From Marinomonas primoryensis (GTDB lineage: Bacteria > Pseudomonadota > Gammaproteobacteria > Pseudomonadales > Marinomonadaceae), in NCBI RefSeq assembly GCF_013372285.1, contig NZ_CP054301.1:668001-732000 (forward strand): DNA of 64,000 nt, read 5' to 3'. Positions 52,334-61,868 of this stretch are shown here, piece by piece; positions within the stretch are counted from its first letter, which is position 1; every line of letters begins with the position of its first letter. Under the pieces are notes generated by a model. That model did not search any database and was not told where the DNA came from. It worked only from the letters and a program-made list of their open reading frames with translations. The translations under genes were made by a program, and so were the position numbers.

Positions 52334-53524
52334 ATGTTGTCTAAATTTAAATACGTTTCAAGTTTGTTACTTGTTCTATTACTGGCTGGCTGTCAGGAGG
52401 ACGCTCCTAAGTCTGCTGGCGCGGCAGCAGCTCCTAAAGTTCAGGTAGGAATTGTTACGATCCAGTCTCAAAAAACAGACCTAATGACTGAGCTACCTGG
52501 ACGTACAACTTCTAGTTTGGTGGCAGAAATTCGTCCTCAAGTTGGCGGGATAGTAAAGAAACGTTTTTTTGAAGAAGGGCAGGACGTTAAGACTGGAGAG
52601 TTACTTTATGAATTGGATGATTCCACCTACGTTTCTTCTTATAAGCAAGCGCAAGCGGATTTAGAGTCTACGAACGCAAGTCTTAAGTCTGCGGAATTAA
52701 AAAATGCACGTTATACCGAATTACGTAAACAAAATAACGTGTCACAGCAGGATCTTGATGATGCTCATGTCGCTTTCTTGGAAGCAAGAGCCAAACAAAA
52801 AGGATCAGAAGCAGCGTTAGAAAATGCCAAAATAAATTTAAGCTATACCAAAATTAAAGCGCCTATTGATGGCCGAATTGGTATTTCTCAGGTGACGGTT
52901 GGTGCATTGGTAACCGGCAGCCAAGCCACAGTGATGACAACAGTTCGATCTTTGGACCCTATCTTTGTAGATTTAGCGCAAACCAGTTTGGATCAACTGA
53001 AACAACGAAATTTTTTATCCCAAGATGGTGTTGAGAAAGGCTCAAATAAAGTGTCTTTAGTACTAGAAGACGGTTCCAAATACCAATACGAAGGAACGTT
53101 AAAAGCGCGTGAAGTGAGTGTTGATGAATCGACAGGCAGTGTCACCCTACGAGCAGAATTTCCAAACCCAGAGAACCTTTTATTGCCGGGTATGTTTGTG
53201 CGTGGCTTGATCCATGAACTCACTCATAATGCGGCGCTTTTAGTGCCACAGCAAGGCGTTTCTCGAGACGTGAAAGGCAATCCTATTGCTTTGGTTGTTA
53301 ATAAAGATAACGTTGTTGAAAGTCGTATTTTGACCGTTGAGCGTACTATTGAAAATCAATGGTTGGTTCTTGCGGGTATTAGTGAAGGCGAGAAAGTCAT
53401 TGTTGAAGGCTCATTGAAAGTGAGAGCAGGAAGTGAAGTGTCTACTGTTGATATGAAACGAGACAGTAAAACCGGCGCTATTGTTGCCGCCAATGCCGGT
53501 GGTACTTCGGCTCAAGGGAATTAA
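52334..53524 (+). CDS. RND efflux periplasmic adaptor, AcrA-like lipoprotein
   Basis: 396 residues. The start at the ATG at 52334 is set by AAAGGAAG (52318-52325) and gives a lipoprotein signal with lipobox LLAGC at Cys20. The HlyD-like order follows: barrel-sandwich strand (VAEIRPQVGGIVKKRFFEEGQDVKTGELLYELDD), helical hairpin (residues about 100-165), second lipoyl half (IKAPIDGRIGISQVTVGALVTGSQATVMTTV) and beta barrel. It joins the pump below to an outer-membrane channel. No TolC-like gene follows, so a channel from elsewhere must be used. The stop is only 3 bp before the pump gene. Confidence 0.94.
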   Translation: MLSKFKYVSSLLLVLLLAGCQEDAPKSAGAAAAPKVQVGIVTIQSQKTDLMTELPGRTTSSLVAEIRPQVGGIVKKRFFEEGQDVKTGELLYELDDSTYVSSYKQAQADLESTNASLKSAELKNARYTELRKQNNVSQQDLDDAHVAFLEARAKQKGSEAALENAKINLSYTKIKAPIDGRIGISQVTVGALVTGSQATVMTTVRSLDPIFVDLAQTSLDQLKQRNFLSQDGVEKGSNKVSLVLEDGSKYQYEGTLKAREVSVDESTGSVTLRAEFPNPENLLLPGMFVRGLIHELTHNAALLVPQQGVSRDVKGNPIALVVNKDNVVESRILTVERTIENQWLVLAGISEGEKVIVEGSLKVRAGSEVSTVDMKRDSKTGAIVAANAGGTSAQGN

Positions 53525-53527
53525 TTT

Positions 53528-56500
53528 ATGTTAGCTCAATTCTTTATAAATCGACCCGTTTTTGCGTGGGTTATTTCCATCGCAATCATGCTGGCAGGTC
53601 TTGCATCGATCACGACCTTGCCAATTGCACAGTATCCTAATGTAGCGCCTCCAACCGTTAACATTTCTGCTACCTATTCAGGGGCTTCGGCTGAAACCGT
53701 TGAAAACAGTGTTACACAAATATTAGAGCAGCAACTTACAGGTCTAGATGGTCTGCTGTACTTTTCATCATCAAGTAGCTCTAGTGGTCGTTCCAGCATT
53801 AATGTGACGTTTGAACAAGGTACGGATGCGGATATTGCTCAGGTTCAAATACAGAATAAAATTCAGCAAGTGACGGCAAACCTACCAACATCAGTACAGC
53901 AAAATGGTGTCACGGTTAAAAAATCAAACTCTGACTTTTTAATGGTTGCTGCGATTTACGATGAAACAGATAAAGACTCGGCGAATGACATTTCAGACTT
54001 TTTAGTATCGAGTGTTCAAGATTCTGTTTCCCGTGTGAACGGTGTGGGCAGTCTTCAAGTTTTCGGTGCTCAATATGCCATGCGTGTATGGCTAGACCCT
54101 TTAAAATTAGCGTCTTACAAATTAATGCCTTCTGATGTGTCGTCCGCGATTACAGCGCAAAACACTCAGGTAGCTGCGGGGAGCTTAGGTGCTTATCCTG
54201 TAGAGCAGGGTCAGGAATTAAATGTCACTGTGACGGCGCAATCTAAATTGCAAACGGCGGAACAGTTTAGAGATATTATTCTGGCGTATGACGACAGTGG
54301 CGCAACCGTTCGTTTAAGTGATGTGGCGAAAGTTGAGTTAGGCAGTGAGTCGTATGGCTATATTCCGCGTTTGAATGGCCATCCTGCCTCAGGTATGGCG
54401 GTTATGTTGGCGCCGGGTGCGAACGCATTATCGACGTCTGAAGCGGTTAAAGACGTATTGAACAATATATCTGGCAGTTTGCCAGAGGGTTACAAACTGT
54501 CTTTCCCTGTTGATAATACGAGCTTCATTAAAATATCGATCGAAGAAGTGGTTAAAACGCTGGTTGAAGCCATTATCTTGGTTATCATTGTTATGTTCAT
54601 CTTTCTGCAGAACTGGCGTGCAACGTTAATTCCTGCGATTGCGGTTCCTGTCGTGCTGTTAGGCACTTTCGGCGTTTTGGAACTGTTTGGTTTTTCGATT
54701 AATACCTTAACCATGTTTGGTATTGTGTTATCCATCGGTTTGTTGGTGGATGATGCCATCGTGGTGGTGGAAAACGTCGAGCGGGTAATGAAAGAAGAAA
54801 AGTTGTCTCCGAAAGAAGCAACGATCAAATCGATGAAAGAAATCACCAGTGCTCTAATTGGTATTGCTGTTGTGTTGTCGGCGGTGTTTTTACCGATGGC
54901 TTTCTTTAGTGGTTCTACTGGGGTTATTTATCGTCAATTTTCGATCACTATTGTCGCGTCTATGACCTTGTCTGTCATTGTCGCACTGACATTGACGCCA
55001 GCACTTTGTGCCACGTTATTGAAAGCGGACCACGAAACCAGCAAGAAAGGTTTAGGCGCTTGGTTTAACCGTAACTTTGATCGTGCTACAGACAAATATT
55101 TTGGTGGTGTGAGTAAAATTATTAAGCAGCCAGTGCGTTGGATGCTTGGTTACGGCATCATTGTGGCAGGTTTGAGCGGCTTGATGATGACGTTACCATC
55201 AGGTTTCTTACCAACAGAAGATCAGGGCCGAGTCATGGTCATGGTGTCTTTACCTGAAGGTGCTGGCATGTCTCGTACTGACAAAGTAATGCGTCAAGTT
55301 GAAGACTATTTCCTAGAGAAAGAGAAGAGCAACGTAGAGGCTATCTTTACTATTTCTGGTTTCAACTTTATGGGCAGCGGTCAGAATGCCGGTATGGCGT
55401 TCATCGCTCTAAAAGATTGGAGTGAGCGTGTTGGTCCTGCCAACAGTGCGAGCGCCATCGTTGGTCGTTCATACGGTGCCTTTGCGGGATTGCGTGATGC
55501 AAGAATATTCTCTTTAATACCGCCTTCTATCCAGGGTTTGGGCCAAAGTAGTGGCTTTACTTTCCAGCTGCAAGCGTCAGGAAACACCGACCGTGCAACT
55601 TTGCTCACCATGCGAGATGCATTGTTACAAAATGCGAATGCAAGCAAACTTTTGACGGGGGTTCGTCTAGGTTCTGATTCTGAAGCGCCGCAGTTACATA
55701 TCGATATTGACCAAGAAAAAGCCTCCGCATTAGGTCTTTCAATGTCTGATATCAGTGCGACCTTAAGCAGTGCTTGGGCGGGTAGATACGTTAATGACTT
55801 CATTGATCGTGGCCGAGTTAAAACGGTATATATGCAAGGTGAGGCGGAATATCGTTCTTCTCCTGAAGATTTGCAGCATTGGTATGTTCGCGGCAATGAC
55901 AATACTATGACGCCGTTTTCTGCTTTTGCTAAAAGCGAATGGACTTACGGGCCCAAAAGCTTGAGTCGTTTTAACGGTTTGGCGTCTTATGAAATCCAAG
56001 GTTCTGGTGCAGCAGGTGTGAGTTCTGGTGCGGCCATGGACGAGCTACAGCGTGTTTCTGATTCTATGTCTGGTGGTGTGATGGGGTCTTGGAGTGGTTT
56101 GTCTTACCAAGAGCGCTTATCCAATGGTCAAACGCAAACATTGTATGCGATTTCAATTTTGGTCGTGTTTTTATGTCTTGCTGCATTGTACGAAAGTTGG
56201 ACGGTGCCTTTATCGGTTATCTTAGTTATCCCTCTGGGTGTGATTGGCGCTGCAGCCGCAGCACATATTCGTGGTCTAGAAAACGATGTGTACTTCCAAG
56301 TAGCCTTACTGACAACCATAGGTTTGTCTTCTAAAAACGCGATTTTAATTGTCGAGTTTGCGGAGGCTGCTTATCGTAAGGGTGCCAATGTATGGGATGC
56401 AGCCGCTCAAGCGGCTCGTTTGCGACTTCGTCCTATTATTATGACGTCTATGGCTTTCATTGTGGGAACCTTGCCACTCGCTTTATCGTCTGGCGCCGGT

Positions 56501-56656
56501 GCAAACAGCCGTGTCTCTATCGGTTCTGGTATTGTGGGTGGAACATTGACAGCAACCATATTGGCGGTTTTCTTCGTACCGTTATTCTTTGTAATAGTAC
56601 GACGCACCTTCCCTAAACGACCTGAGAGTTTGTCGACGAAGGAAGACGTAGCGTAA
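53528..56656 (+). CDS. RND efflux pump, AcrB-like (HAE-1)
   Basis: 1042 residues, full length for HAE-1 pumps. Start FFINRPVFAWVISIAIMLAGLASITTLPIAQYPNVAPP, the proton-relay aspartates in GLLVDDAIVVVENVERVM, and the C-terminal ILVVFLCLAALYESWTVPLSVILVIPLGVIGA, TIGLSSKNAILIVEFA and GIVGGTLTATILAVFFVPLFFVIVRR are all typical of AcrB/MexB. It exports drugs, detergents or other amphiphiles. It is co-transcribed with the adaptor and ends before a bidirectional terminator. Confidence 0.96.
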   Translation: MLAQFFINRPVFAWVISIAIMLAGLASITTLPIAQYPNVAPPTVNISATYSGASAETVENSVTQILEQQLTGLDGLLYFSSSSSSSGRSSINVTFEQGTDADIAQVQIQNKIQQVTANLPTSVQQNGVTVKKSNSDFLMVAAIYDETDKDSANDISDFLVSSVQDSVSRVNGVGSLQVFGAQYAMRVWLDPLKLASYKLMPSDVSSAITAQNTQVAAGSLGAYPVEQGQELNVTVTAQSKLQTAEQFRDIILAYDDSGATVRLSDVAKVELGSESYGYIPRLNGHPASGMAVMLAPGANALSTSEAVKDVLNNISGSLPEGYKLSFPVDNTSFIKISIEEVVKTLVEAIILVIIVMFIFLQNWRATLIPAIAVPVVLLGTFGVLELFGFSINTLTMFGIVLSIGLLVDDAIVVVENVERVMKEEKLSPKEATIKSMKEITSALIGIAVVLSAVFLPMAFFSGSTGVIYRQFSITIVASMTLSVIVALTLTPALCATLLKADHETSKKGLGAWFNRNFDRATDKYFGGVSKIIKQPVRWMLGYGIIVAGLSGLMMTLPSGFLPTEDQGRVMVMVSLPEGAGMSRTDKVMRQVEDYFLEKEKSNVEAIFTISGFNFMGSGQNAGMAFIALKDWSERVGPANSASAIVGRSYGAFAGLRDARIFSLIPPSIQGLGQSSGFTFQLQASGNTDRATLLTMRDALLQNANASKLLTGVRLGSDSEAPQLHIDIDQEKASALGLSMSDISATLSSAWAGRYVNDFIDRGRVKTVYMQGEAEYRSSPEDLQHWYVRGNDNTMTPFSAFAKSEWTYGPKSLSRFNGLASYEIQGSGAAGVSSGAAMDELQRVSDSMSGGVMGSWSGLSYQERLSNGQTQTLYAISILVVFLCLAALYESWTVPLSVILVIPLGVIGAAAAAHIRGLENDVYFQVALLTTIGLSSKNAILIVEFAEAAYRKGANVWDAAAQAARLRLRPIIMTSMAFIVGTLPLALSSGAGANSRVSIGSGIVGGTLTATILAVFFVPLFFVIVRRTFPKRPESLSTKEDVA

Positions 56657-56691
56657 TTTGAAACGCGTTAGCGGTTTAATTTAAGCCTAAT

Positions 56692-56720
56692 AAAAAAGGA
56701 GCCATATCGGCTCCTTTTTA
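56692..56720. terminator. bidirectional terminator between the pump and phnE
   Basis: AAAAAGGAGCC and GGCTCCTTTTT form a perfect stem around ATATC; both strands have T-runs, so it serves the pump operon and the convergent phn operon. Confidence 0.9.
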
Positions 56721-56749
56721 GTTTTAACGATTAAGGTTTTCTCACTCGA

Positions 56750-57547
56750 TTAGATTAAGCGTTTGCGAATATTTACCACCACAATTTCAGCTAAAATAAC
56801 GATGATGAAAATTGCCAACAATGACATAGCGACTCGATCCCACTGGAATAAATTCATCGAGTCATCCAGCACCACGCCAATGCCGCCTGCGCCGACCAAG
56901 CCCAATACCGCAGACTCTCGGACATTAATGTCCCAACGAAACAATACGATACTGAAGAAAGCCGGCAAGACTTGAGGCCAGTAGCCTTTTATTAAGATAG
57001 ACATCCAAGAGGCTCCGGTGGCTTTCAAAGCTTCGATCGACCCCATATTCACTTCTTCAATGGCTTCACCAAGCAGCTTGCCGACAAAACCAATCGAGCG
57101 AAAGGCAATCGCCAAGACGCCAGCAATAATGCCAGGGCCAAAGATAGACACAAAAAGCAGCGCCCAAACTAAAGAGTTTACAGAACGAGAAGACACGAGA
57201 AAGAAGCGAGAAATCCAATGGCACCATACTGAATTTACAATATTGCTGGCGTTCATCAGGGCCAAAGGAATGGCAAAGATCAATGTGATTAGCGTGCCCA
57301 GCGTAGCGATGTTCAATGTTTCAACCATAGCGTCATGGACCGCTACTGGATAATAAGCAAAATCAATCGGCCACATACGAGAAAACATGTCGCCCATTTG
57401 CTCTGGCGCATCCAACAAAAACTCAGGGATGACTTCTACAGATTGTATGGATTGAACAAAGGCCATAACAAGAACTAAGTAAACGGCATAGCGAGATAAT
57501 TTTTGTTTTAAGGTAAAACGCTGCCAGTGATGATCTATCGTATTCAT
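56750..57547 (-). CDS. phnE: phosphonate ABC transporter permease PhnE (1)
   Basis: 265 residues with six membrane segments. The permease coupling motif EAIEEVNMGSIEALKATGASWMSILIKGYWPQVLPAF and the segment RWDINVRESAVLGLVGAGGIGVVLDDSMNLFQWD are typical of PhnE. It is the last gene of phnD-phnC-phnE-phnE. Two PhnE subunits probably form a heterodimer. It begins 21 bp after the other permease gene. Confidence 0.92.
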   Translation of the reverse strand: MNTIDHHWQRFTLKQKLSRYAVYLVLVMAFVQSIQSVEVIPEFLLDAPEQMGDMFSRMWPIDFAYYPVAVHDAMVETLNIATLGTLITLIFAIPLALMNASNIVNSVWCHWISRFFLVSSRSVNSLVWALLFVSIFGPGIIAGVLAIAFRSIGFVGKLLGEAIEEVNMGSIEALKATGASWMSILIKGYWPQVLPAFFSIVLFRWDINVRESAVLGLVGAGGIGVVLDDSMNLFQWDRVAMSLLAIFIIVILAEIVVVNIRKRLI

Positions 57548-57568
57548 AAAGTAGGCTCCTAGGTCAAA

Positions 57569-58363
57569 CTAGCGAAAAATGCGACGAACGATGTTGGAGA
57601 GAAATTCACCAAACATGATCAGAGCAATAATGACGATTAGAATCGCCGCGACAAAGTCGTAATCAAAACGCTGAAAGGCAGAGAAAAGTGTGCCACCTAG
57701 GCCGCCTGCACCAACAATTCCCACCATGGTGGAGTTACGTAGATTCGAGTCAAGTTGGTAGGTCGAGAAACCAATAAAACGAGCAAACACCTGTGGCATA
57801 ACCGAGAATAAGATGATGCTGGTAAAGCCTGCGCCCGTGGCGCGAATGGCTTCGACTTGCTTCAATGAAATTTCTTCAATCGCTTCGGCAAAAAGCTTGG
57901 CAATAAAACCAATGGAAGCAACAATCAAGGTTAGAATCCCGGCTAAAGCACCAAACCCGACACTCTTAACAAATAAGATGGCAATGATTACCGGGTGAAA
58001 AGTACGGCAAAGAGCGATCAGTGTTCGAACTGGCGTACTGACCCAGCTAGGCATCATATTACGAGCGGCGAATAACCCTAAAAATAGGGAGATAAAAATG
58101 CCACAGATGCTAGAAATAACGGCAATTTCAAGACTTTCTATTAAGCCACTTAACAACAATGACCAGCGACTAAAGTTAGGCGGTATCATACGATCCAATA
58201 GATTACTGGCGTGTCCAAACCCTTCGTAAATACGTCCCCAGCTTAGATCCATTGCGTTGAATGTATAAGCGACATAGAAAACGACAAGCAGCCAAATCGC
58301 GCTGACAAACCAGTTGTGTTTGAATGGGTTCTCTCTGTTTTGAGTTGAATTTATACCAGCCAT
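57569..58363 (-). CDS. phnE: phosphonate ABC transporter permease PhnE (2)
   Basis: 264 residues, a paralog of the other permease with the same layout: [37 protein letters not shown] and [34 protein letters not shown]. Its start overlaps the phnC end by 13 bp, so translation is coupled. Different charge in the loops supports a heterodimeric channel. Confidence 0.92.
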   Translation of the reverse strand: MAGINSTQNRENPFKHNWFVSAIWLLVVFYVAYTFNAMDLSWGRIYEGFGHASNLLDRMIPPNFSRWSLLLSGLIESLEIAVISSICGIFISLFLGLFAARNMMPSWVSTPVRTLIALCRTFHPVIIAILFVKSVGFGALAGILTLIVASIGFIAKLFAEAIEEISLKQVEAIRATGAGFTSIILFSVMPQVFARFIGFSTYQLDSNLRNSTMVGIVGAGGLGGTLFSAFQRFDYDFVAAILIVIIALIMFGEFLSNIVRRIFR

Positions 58364-59136
58364 GATTCACCTCCATAAATTTGTTTTAGGTGCTCATCGG
58401 TAATGTTTTCTGGAGGACCGTCGTACACAACAACCCCATCACTCATACCAATCATGCGTTTGGCAAAACGACTTGCTAGTTTTACGTCATGAATATTGAC
58501 CAGCGCTGGAATGTTTTTTTCTTCAGAGAAACGCTCTAGCAGTTCCATAATTTCGACCGCTGTTTTTGGGTCAAGAGAGGACGTTGGCTCGTCGGCTAAC
58601 AAAACCCGTGGGTTTTGCATAACGGCTCTCGCAATACCAACACGTTGACGTTGACCACCAGACAAGCTGTCTGCGCGTTTCTTTGCGTGTTCTGTTAAGC
58701 CAACGGCGTCTAGTAATTCAAATGCCGTGTTGATGTCTTCTTGGCTGAACTTTCTGCGCCAAGCGCTCCAGGCAGACATATAACCAAGACGACCTGTTAG
58801 GACGTTTTCAATGACCGTTAAGCGTTCAACAAGATTGTATTCCTGAAAAACCATCCCTACTTGACGACGAAGTTTACGCAGTTGAGAGCCTTTAGCTAAG
58901 CAGAGGTCAGCACCGTCAAACAATATTTGCCCGTCTGTTGGGTCGATTAAGCGGTTGATGCAGCGGAGTAAGGTACTTTTACCGGTTCCAGAAGGCCCGA
59001 TGATAGCGATGATGCCGGGTTCGGTAATGTTAATACTTATCCCTTTTAAAATGGGATTACCCGCAGTGTATTCTTTTTTTAAGTTTCGAATTTCAAGAAA
59101 ATTTGAACGCTCAGCTGTGTTATGAGTGACAGACAT
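58351..59136 (-). CDS. phnC: phosphonate ABC transporter ATP-binding protein PhnC
   Basis: 261 residues. Walker A is GPSGTGKST near residue 48, the PhnC-specific Q-loop reads [28 protein letters not shown], the signature is [15 protein letters not shown] and Walker B is [12 protein letters not shown]. The switch-region His lies in [16 protein letters not shown]. It energises the importer. It lies 96 bp behind phnD; a perfect 10-bp hairpin occupies that gap. Confidence 0.95.
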   Translation of the reverse strand: MSVTHNTAERSNFLEIRNLKKEYTAGNPILKGISINITEPGIIAIIGPSGTGKSTLLRCINRLIDPTDGQILFDGADLCLAKGSQLRKLRRQVGMVFQEYNLVERLTVIENVLTGRLGYMSAWSAWRRKFSQEDINTAFELLDAVGLTEHAKKRADSLSGGQRQRVGIARAVMQNPRVLLADEPTSSLDPKTAVEIMELLERFSEEKNIPALVNIHDVKLASRFAKRMIGMSDGVVVYDGPPENITDEHLKQIYGGESWLV

Positions 59137-59164
59137 GGTGTTTTCCTACAGACAAAGAGGCCCG

Positions 59165-59188
59165 AGCAACCTGATTATTCAGGTTGCT
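59165..59188 (-). promoter_or_regulatory. hairpin between phnD and phnC
   Basis: AGCAACCTGA and TCAGGTTGCT pair perfectly around TTAT. On the minus strand it follows phnD and precedes phnC, with no T-run, so it more likely protects the phnD mRNA 3' end or reduces read-through than terminates strictly. Confidence 0.6.
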
Positions 59189-59232
59189 GGTTAGTATTTA
59201 TTTAAATGAGTGTGATTTAGAAAAAGAACAGA

Positions 59233-60282
59233 TTATTGGCTTTTGCTTGCTGCGGCCTTAGCGGCTTTTTCTCGCTTTGCGGCGGCTTTGGCAGCGTCTG
59301 CTTCGGCTAGCTGCTTAAGTCCTGCTTTTGTGTAAGCCGTTCCTGATGCGTGTGCAATATCACGGATGACTTGCCATTCTTCCTTGTAGGTGATCGGGAA
59401 GAAACGGTCAGCACCACCAAAGGTTTTTTGCATTTCAGCTGGGAAGCGGAAAGTAAAAAAGGCCTTTTTTATTTTTTCGACTAACTCTGGGTTGAGGTCA
59501 TGAGCGTAGCCAAAAGAGGAGGTTGGAAAGCGAGGGCTGGTATAAATGATACGGAAATCATCTTTACTCACTCGTTGAGCATCGACCATACGTTTGAAAA
59601 CGTCTGAAGCAACAGGTGCTGCATCGTAGTCACCGGACAGTACACCCATAACGGATTGGTCATGTTTGCCTGAGTACTTTACTTCGTAGTCTTTATCTGG
59701 TGTTAAACCTAAAGCAGGGAAAATCGCGCGAGGTGCTAAGTTGCCTGAGTTTGAAGACGCGGAAGTATGAGCAACCACCTTGCCTTTTAGATCTGTCATT
59801 TTTTGGATGCTACTATCGTTACGGACGATAGTGATTAGGTTGTAACCCTGAAAGGATTCTTCAGTGCCTTTTACTGCAATCGGTACTAAGCCACCTAGAT
59901 TAACCGCGTAGCCTGTTGGTCCTGTTGAGAAACCAGCAATGTGTAGGCGACCAGAACGCAATGCCTCTACCTCTGCGGCGTTAGAATGAACTGTGTAGTA
60001 AACTACTTTTTTACCCGTCATTTCACTTAGGTATTTTTGGAAGTCGCTGAATGCGTCTTTATAGACGGCCGGATCTTCTACAGGAGTGTATGTAAAGACG
60101 AGTGTGCTTGGATCGCGCCATTGGCTTGAGTCTTTTGGTAAGTCGGCGACTAGGTCGTAGTTTTCATCACAGAACTTATCGTCTAAGACGCCTCGATAAC
60201 TGCAATTATCAGCTAGGGCGGTACTGGCTCCTAAAAGCAGTGAGCTTGAGAGCACTAAACCAGTCAGTAATTTAATAGGCAT
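59233..60282 (-). CDS. phnD: phosphonate ABC transporter substrate-binding protein PhnD
   Basis: 349 residues from the ATG at 60282, which has GAGGAAA six bases upstream; the open frame extends 33 codons further without a signal-like start. The signal peptide ends at ALA-DN near residue 25. The type 2 binding-protein fold shows LVFTYTPVEDPAVYKDAFSDFQKYLSEMTGKKV, VKGTEESFQGYNLITIVR, VVAHTSASSNSGNLAPRAIFPALG and SVMGVLSGDYDAAPVASDVF. The last 25 residues are a Lys/Ala-rich tail (AAKAAAKREKAAKAAASKSQ) I do not know from other PhnD proteins. The ligand is a phosphonate, phosphite or phosphate-like compound; which one is open. A sigma-54 promoter lies upstream. Confidence 0.92.
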   Translation of the reverse strand: MPIKLLTGLVLSSSLLLGASTALADNCSYRGVLDDKFCDENYDLVADLPKDSSQWRDPSTLVFTYTPVEDPAVYKDAFSDFQKYLSEMTGKKVVYYTVHSNAAEVEALRSGRLHIAGFSTGPTGYAVNLGGLVPIAVKGTEESFQGYNLITIVRNDSSIQKMTDLKGKVVAHTSASSNSGNLAPRAIFPALGLTPDKDYEVKYSGKHDQSVMGVLSGDYDAAPVASDVFKRMVDAQRVSKDDFRIIYTSPRFPTSSFGYAHDLNPELVEKIKKAFFTFRFPAEMQKTFGGADRFFPITYKEEWQVIRDIAHASGTAYTKAGLKQLAEADAAKAAAKREKAAKAAASKSQ

Positions 60283-60344
60283 TATTGTTTTCCTCGTGAT
60301 GTATTTTTTATTGTTATCACCGGTCGGGAGGTTCCGTAGTCGGG

Positions 60345-60382
60345 GATGAGTCAATCCTGCATTAATGAAGGATTGACTCATC
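60345..60382. promoter_or_regulatory. perfect 14-bp inverted repeat at the phnD transcription start
   Basis: GATGAGTCAATCCT (60345-60358) and AGGATTGACTCATC (60369-60382) are exact complements with a 10-bp centre. The predicted start point of the sigma-54 promoter (about 60375) lies inside it, so it is more likely a DNA operator than an RNA hairpin. Confidence 0.7.
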
Positions 60383-60386
60383 TAGA

Positions 60387-60401
60387 GCAAAGGCGATGCC
60401 A
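60387..60401 (-). promoter_or_regulatory. sigma-54 promoter of phnD
   Basis: Read on the minus strand: TGGCAT-CGCCT-TTGC, against the consensus TGGCAC-N5-TTGC with one mismatch and exact spacing. It lies about 105 bp upstream of the phnD ATG and next to the gene of an NtrC-type activator. Confidence 0.75.
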
Positions 60402-60500
60402 ATAATAAAAAGATCTTTAAAAACATAGGCTTAGTTGTATTTTAGGTTTTTCCTACAGTGGTTTGGGACGGTAAAGTCTCATCCTTAAGGGGTAGATGGG

Positions 60501-61868
60501 TCATTCCTGTCCTATGGTTTCGTGAGATTTAAATTGTTGTTTGTCTAGTTGGTGCTTTTTCATTTTTCGATACAGTGTCTTACGTGACATATCCAATAAT
60601 TCTGCCGCTTCGTTTAGTTGCCCATTGGTGGCCCTGAGCCCTTCTCCGAGTATATGTCGTTCAAATTGCTCCATACGATCTTCATAGCTGCCATTCATGT
60701 CGTCTTCGCGCTTAATGGAGGCAAGGGAGGTTTCGCTGATGCCCAGTACAAATCGATCTGCGGCATTTTTTAGCTCTCGCACATTGCCTGGCCATGGATG
60801 CTGCATTAAATGATCCAAATAAGCGGGGGTCATGGTTGGTAACGGTTTGGAAAAATGCTCTGAGGCTTTGCAGGCATAATGATGAAAGAGCGGTAGAATA
60901 TCCTCAGGGCGATCCCTGAGTGGTGAAATTGTCAGGCTCGCGACGTTTAGTCGATAGAATAAATCTTTACGGAATTTGCCTTGTTCGCCTAATAGGGCAA
61001 GATTGTCCTTACTGGCCGCAATGACGGTAAGTTCGACTGCAATCGGCGTTGTACTGCCAACACGCTCAATGGTGCGTTCTTGTAAAACACGCAATAGCTT
61101 TATTTGCACCGGAAGTGGCATGGTTTCGATTTCGTCTAAAAATAGAGTACCGCCATTTGCCGCTTCTATTTTTCCAATATGCCGCTTGTTAGCCCCAGTA
61201 AAAGAACCCATTTCGTGGCCAAAAAGCTCGCTTTCAATCAGGCTTTCACTGATACCGCCACAGTTTATGGCGATAAATCGTCCTTTGTTGCGAAGGCTAA
61301 ATTGATGCAAAGCGCGTGCAACCACATCTTTACCACAACCGGTTTCCCCGTAAATAATGGTGTCGACATTCGTTTGGGCTAGTGATGATATATGTTGGCG
61401 AATATTTTTGATGGCAGACGATTCGCCAATGATCAGTGCTTCTAGGCCTGTTTGTGCAGCAATGTTTTCTTTGAGTTTACGGTTTTCTAATACCAAGTGT
61501 CTTTTTTCTGCTGCACGTTGCAGTTGGTTGATAAGCTGAGCGGGCTGCAGGGGTTTTTCTAGAAAATCGTATGCACCTTCTTTCATGGCTTCTATTGCCA
61601 TGGGGATGTCGCCATGGCCGCTCATCAGTAAAACAGGCAGTTCATTATCCAATTCTTGAAGGCGAGCCAATAGACTTAATCCATCCATTTTTGGCATTCG
61701 CACATCGCTTAAAACCACAGCGGAACTCTGCTTGTTTAGCGAAGCAATGGCTTTGTCTGCTCTTAAATGGCTTTCGACTTGAAAGCCTTCAATTTCTAGC
61801 ATTTCGGTCAAGGCTTCAATAATGGTTTGATCGTCATCGATGATAATTATTTTTATTGTATGGAGCAT
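60501..61868 (-). CDS. sigma-54-dependent response regulator, DctD/NtrC type
   Basis: 455 residues. Receiver with Asp55 (VVLSDVRMPKMDG), AAA+ domain with Walker A GETGCGKD (174-181), GSFTGA (221-226, the sigma-54-contact loop with Ser in place of the common Ala), Walker B LFLDEIE (242-248) and R-finger region, and a Fis-type helix-turn-helix (LNEAAELLDMSRKTLYRKMKKHQL). It activates sigma-54 RNA polymerase. The stop codon of the kinase gene touches its ATG (TAAATG), so the pair is one unit. The sigma-54 promoter of phnD lies 100 bp behind it, which makes phnDCEE its likely target. Confidence 0.95.
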   Translation of the reverse strand: MLHTIKIIIIDDDQTIIEALTEMLEIEGFQVESHLRADKAIASLNKQSSAVVLSDVRMPKMDGLSLLARLQELDNELPVLLMSGHGDIPMAIEAMKEGAYDFLEKPLQPAQLINQLQRAAEKRHLVLENRKLKENIAAQTGLEALIIGESSAIKNIRQHISSLAQTNVDTIIYGETGCGKDVVARALHQFSLRNKGRFIAINCGGISESLIESELFGHEMGSFTGANKRHIGKIEAANGGTLFLDEIETMPLPVQIKLLRVLQERTIERVGSTTPIAVELTVIAASKDNLALLGEQGKFRKDLFYRLNVASLTISPLRDRPEDILPLFHHYACKASEHFSKPLPTMTPAYLDHLMQHPWPGNVRELKNAADRFVLGISETSLASIKREDDMNGSYEDRMEQFERHILGEGLRATNGQLNEAAELLDMSRKTLYRKMKKHQLDKQQFKSHETIGQE

